64,000 nt of DNA. Origin: Streptomyces mangrovi (GTDB lineage Bacteria; Actinomycetota; Actinomycetes; Streptomycetales; Streptomycetaceae). The number at the start of each line of letters is the position of its first letter. Position 1 is the stretch's first letter. Location: positions 62,001 to 126,000 of the forward strand of contig NZ_FOSG01000005.1 of NCBI RefSeq assembly GCF_900114215.1, read 5' to 3'. Below, in pieces: positions 62,766-64,000 of this stretch. The position numbers were made by a program, and so were the translations under genes. The notes under the pieces are model-generated. The model was not told where the DNA came from. It was given only the letters and a program-made list of their open reading frames with translations, and did not search any database.

Positions 62766-63173
62766 ATGACCGAGACGCCCGTACCTGACCCCGTGAACCT
62801 GACCGAGGCCCTGGCCTCCTTCACCGACGTCTACAGCCCGCGGATCGTGGCCCGGGTGAACGACTACGACGTGCGGATCGCCCACACCGAGGGCGAGCAC
62901 GTCTGGCACGTGCACGAGGACACCGACGAGTTCTTCCTCGTCCTCGACGGCCGCTTCGACATCGCCCTGCGCGACGCCGACGGCGGCGAGAGGACCGTCG
63001 AACTGCACAAGGGCGATGTGTTCGTGGTGCCGCGCGGCACGGAGCACAAACCGTCGTCGGCCGGCGGGTCGATCCTGATGTTCGAGCCCACCGGGACGGC
63101 CTCGACCGGGGACCGCCACGAGGGGGAGATCCCCGGCCACGTGGACAGCACCACCGGCCGCGCCCTGGCCTGA
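62766..63173 (+). CDS. Cupin domain protein
   Basis: A 135-residue single-domain cupin. The metal motif is HVWHVHEDTDEFFLVLDGRF (His, His, Glu), with the second motif HKGDVFVVPRGTEHKPSS (His). This is a classic mononuclear metal site used by isomerases, dioxygenases and sugar-binding proteins. The start follows a gap of 140 bp from the divergent membrane-protein gene. The role is unknown. Confidence 0.88.
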   Translation: MTETPVPDPVNLTEALASFTDVYSPRIVARVNDYDVRIAHTEGEHVWHVHEDTDEFFLVLDGRFDIALRDADGGERTVELHKGDVFVVPRGTEHKPSSAGGSILMFEPTGTASTGDRHEGEIPGHVDSTTGRALA

Positions 63174-63236
63174 GGGCATCCCGTCCCTTCCCCGCCGTGG
63201 TGCGGCGCGGCGCGGCGGGGAAGAGACGGGGGGCAT

Positions 63237-63248
63237 TGGTGCAGACCA
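63237..63248. promoter_or_regulatory. DasR-type/chitinase-type operator, weak
   Basis: TGGTGCAGACCA resembles the 12-bp TGGTCCAGACCA direct-repeat element of Streptomyces chitinase promoters and one DasR half-match. It lies about 150 bp upstream of the stronger site. Confidence 0.5.
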
Positions 63249-63387
63249 GATTCGGTCAGCGGACAGAACGACCCTTTTCCACCCTCTTCACCCACTCCCC
63301 GGACCCCTCCACCCGGACGGACGACCCCCGTTGCACCGCGTGCACCGGGCCGCGCCGGCCGGGAACGGACCGGAAGTCACCCTTAAC

Positions 63388-63405
63388 GATTGGTCTGAAC
63401 CAATC
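63388..63405. promoter_or_regulatory. DasR-responsive element
   Basis: GATTGGTCTGAACCAATC: perfect 7-bp arms around CTGA. It agrees with the DasR consensus ACTGGTCTAGACCACT at the core TGGTCT..ACCA. DasR represses chitin and N-acetylglucosamine genes until glucosamine-6-phosphate appears. Confidence 0.75.
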
Positions 63406-63507
63406 TATCGTCACCGGCGAGGCCCTGCGCACGGCAGGTCGCCACCCCCCGTACCGCTCCGCACGCCGGCCGAGGAGGCCGCGCGCGGAAGGAGGAGGAG
63501 CCCCCAC

Positions 63508-64000
63508 ATGCGACAGACCGGACACATCCCACGGACGACACGGAGGACACGGACGGCACGGACGGCACGGAGGAGTCCCGCGAGGCTGCTGGCCTCCCTC
63601 TTCGCCTTCGCGCTGGCACTGCCCCTCACGATTGTCATGACCTCAGCAAGTTCGGCGGGCGCCCACGGCTGGATCACCTCCCCGCCCAGCCGCCAGGACC
63701 ACTGCGCCACCGGCCGGGTCACCGGCTGCGACGGCCTGCAGTACGAGCCGCAGAGCGTCGAGGCCCCCAAGGGCTCGCGCCTGTGCAGCGGCGGCACCCG
63801 GTGGACCTTCCTGGACGACGACAGCCGCAACTGGCCGGTGACCCAGGTCTCCAGCACCGTCACCTTCCAGTGGCGGCTGACCGCCGCGCACAGCACCAGC
63901 ACCTGGGACTACTACGTCGACGGCGTCCTGTTCAAGCGGTTCGACCAGGGCGGCACCCGCCCGCCGTCGAACATCTCGCACACCCTGAGCGGACTGCCCT
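63508..64000 (+). CDS. Lytic polysaccharide monooxygenase AA10 (3' end outside window)
   Basis: The first 164 residues of a secreted copper monooxygenase. The signal peptide has an unusually long Arg/Thr-rich n-region (RTTRRTRTARTARR), then LLASLFAFALALPLTIV and cleavage after SSAGA. The mature protein starts with His (HGWITSPPSRQDHC), the first half of the copper histidine brace. The second His is in WRLTAAHSTSTWDYY. The WRL/WDYY region matches chitin-active AA10 enzymes. GGAGGAGGAG precedes the ATG. DasR-type sites upstream support a chitin substrate. Confidence 0.92.
   Translation, partial: MRQTGHIPRTTRRTRTARTARRSPARLLASLFAFALALPLTIVMTSASSAGAHGWITSPPSRQDHCATGRVTGCDGLQYEPQSVEAPKGSRLCSGGTRWTFLDDDSRNWPVTQVSSTVTFQWRLTAAHSTSTWDYYVDGVLFKRFDQGGTRPPSNISHTLSGLP

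Larger units (their letters stand above)
63174..63507. other. 334-bp regulatory region before the monooxygenase gene
   Basis: No coding frame. It contains two DasR-type operators (63237-63248 and 63388-63405) and an AT-richer core at 63380-63410 where the promoter must lie. Confidence 0.6.

Overview
This 64-kb window is high-GC actinobacterial chromosome, almost certainly Streptomyces. The reasons are the third-position GC bias, frequent GTG starts, the fasR-fabD-fabH-acpP-fabF cluster, a DUF3145 gene, a SCO2400-type zinc-ribbon protein, an HrdA-type sigma factor beside dnaG, and many secreted enzymes and one-component regulators. I see no rRNA, CRISPR array, insertion sequence, prophage or secondary-metabolite cluster. 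Genes cut by the window ends are a DUF4429 protein (left) and a copper-dependent polysaccharide monooxygenase (right).

Layout. 1-10 kb: small accessory genes (MerR plus aldo/keto reductase, a beta-lactamase-fold serine hydrolase, a class I amidotransferase, a secreted SGNH hydrolase, a secreted peptidoglycan amidase with a long repetitive linker, a lipoprotein). 10-15 kb: a decayed MmpS-like fragment, a pirin, a HigB/HigA-type toxin-antitoxin pair behind a perfect palindrome, a CGNR regulator divergent from an MFS exporter, and a Uma2 nuclease-fold gene. 14.8-20.6 kb: the type II fatty-acid synthase operon with its regulator FasR, closed by a 21-bp stem terminator, then DUF3145. 20.9-21.9 kb: a second SGNH hydrolase.

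22-42 kb holds the most interesting part: a dispersed pentose/arabinan utilisation region. One strand carries an enolase-superfamily sugar-acid dehydratase, a zinc sugar/alcohol dehydrogenase, a U32-like TIM-barrel protein, a ChvE-GguA-GguB monosaccharide ABC importer and a secreted aldose 1-epimerase. Convergent to it lie a GH51 arabinofuranosidase, a secreted GH43 arabinanase and a second ABC importer without its own ATPase. Further on are an SMP-30 type lactonase and an IclR regulator. Four start regions in this stretch carry two CGAA boxes exactly 19 bp apart, and in three of them a -35/-10 promoter lies immediately before the boxes. One of the four is in front of the IclR gene itself. I read this as a single IclR-controlled regulon in which extracellular arabinan is cut, oligomers and monomers are imported, and the pentose is probably oxidised through a lactone and a dehydratase rather than phosphorylated. 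The substrate is inferred, not shown.

42-48 kb: an isolated LigD-type primase-polymerase, a YtxH protein, tRNA-Asn(GTT) and tRNA-Met(CAT), a KhtT/KhtU-like cation antiporter pair and a xylulokinase-like FGGY kinase. 47.5-52.8 kb: four same-strand genes ending in dnaG-hrdA, resembling the dnaG-rpoD part of the classical macromolecular-synthesis operon. 53-64 kb: a PucR-type regulator, a large LAL regulator lacking the P-loop lysine, an alpha/beta hydrolase, an EEP-family hydrolase, a GNAT enzyme, an 805-residue membrane-anchored protein of unknown function, a cupin, and the monooxygenase behind two DasR-type operators.
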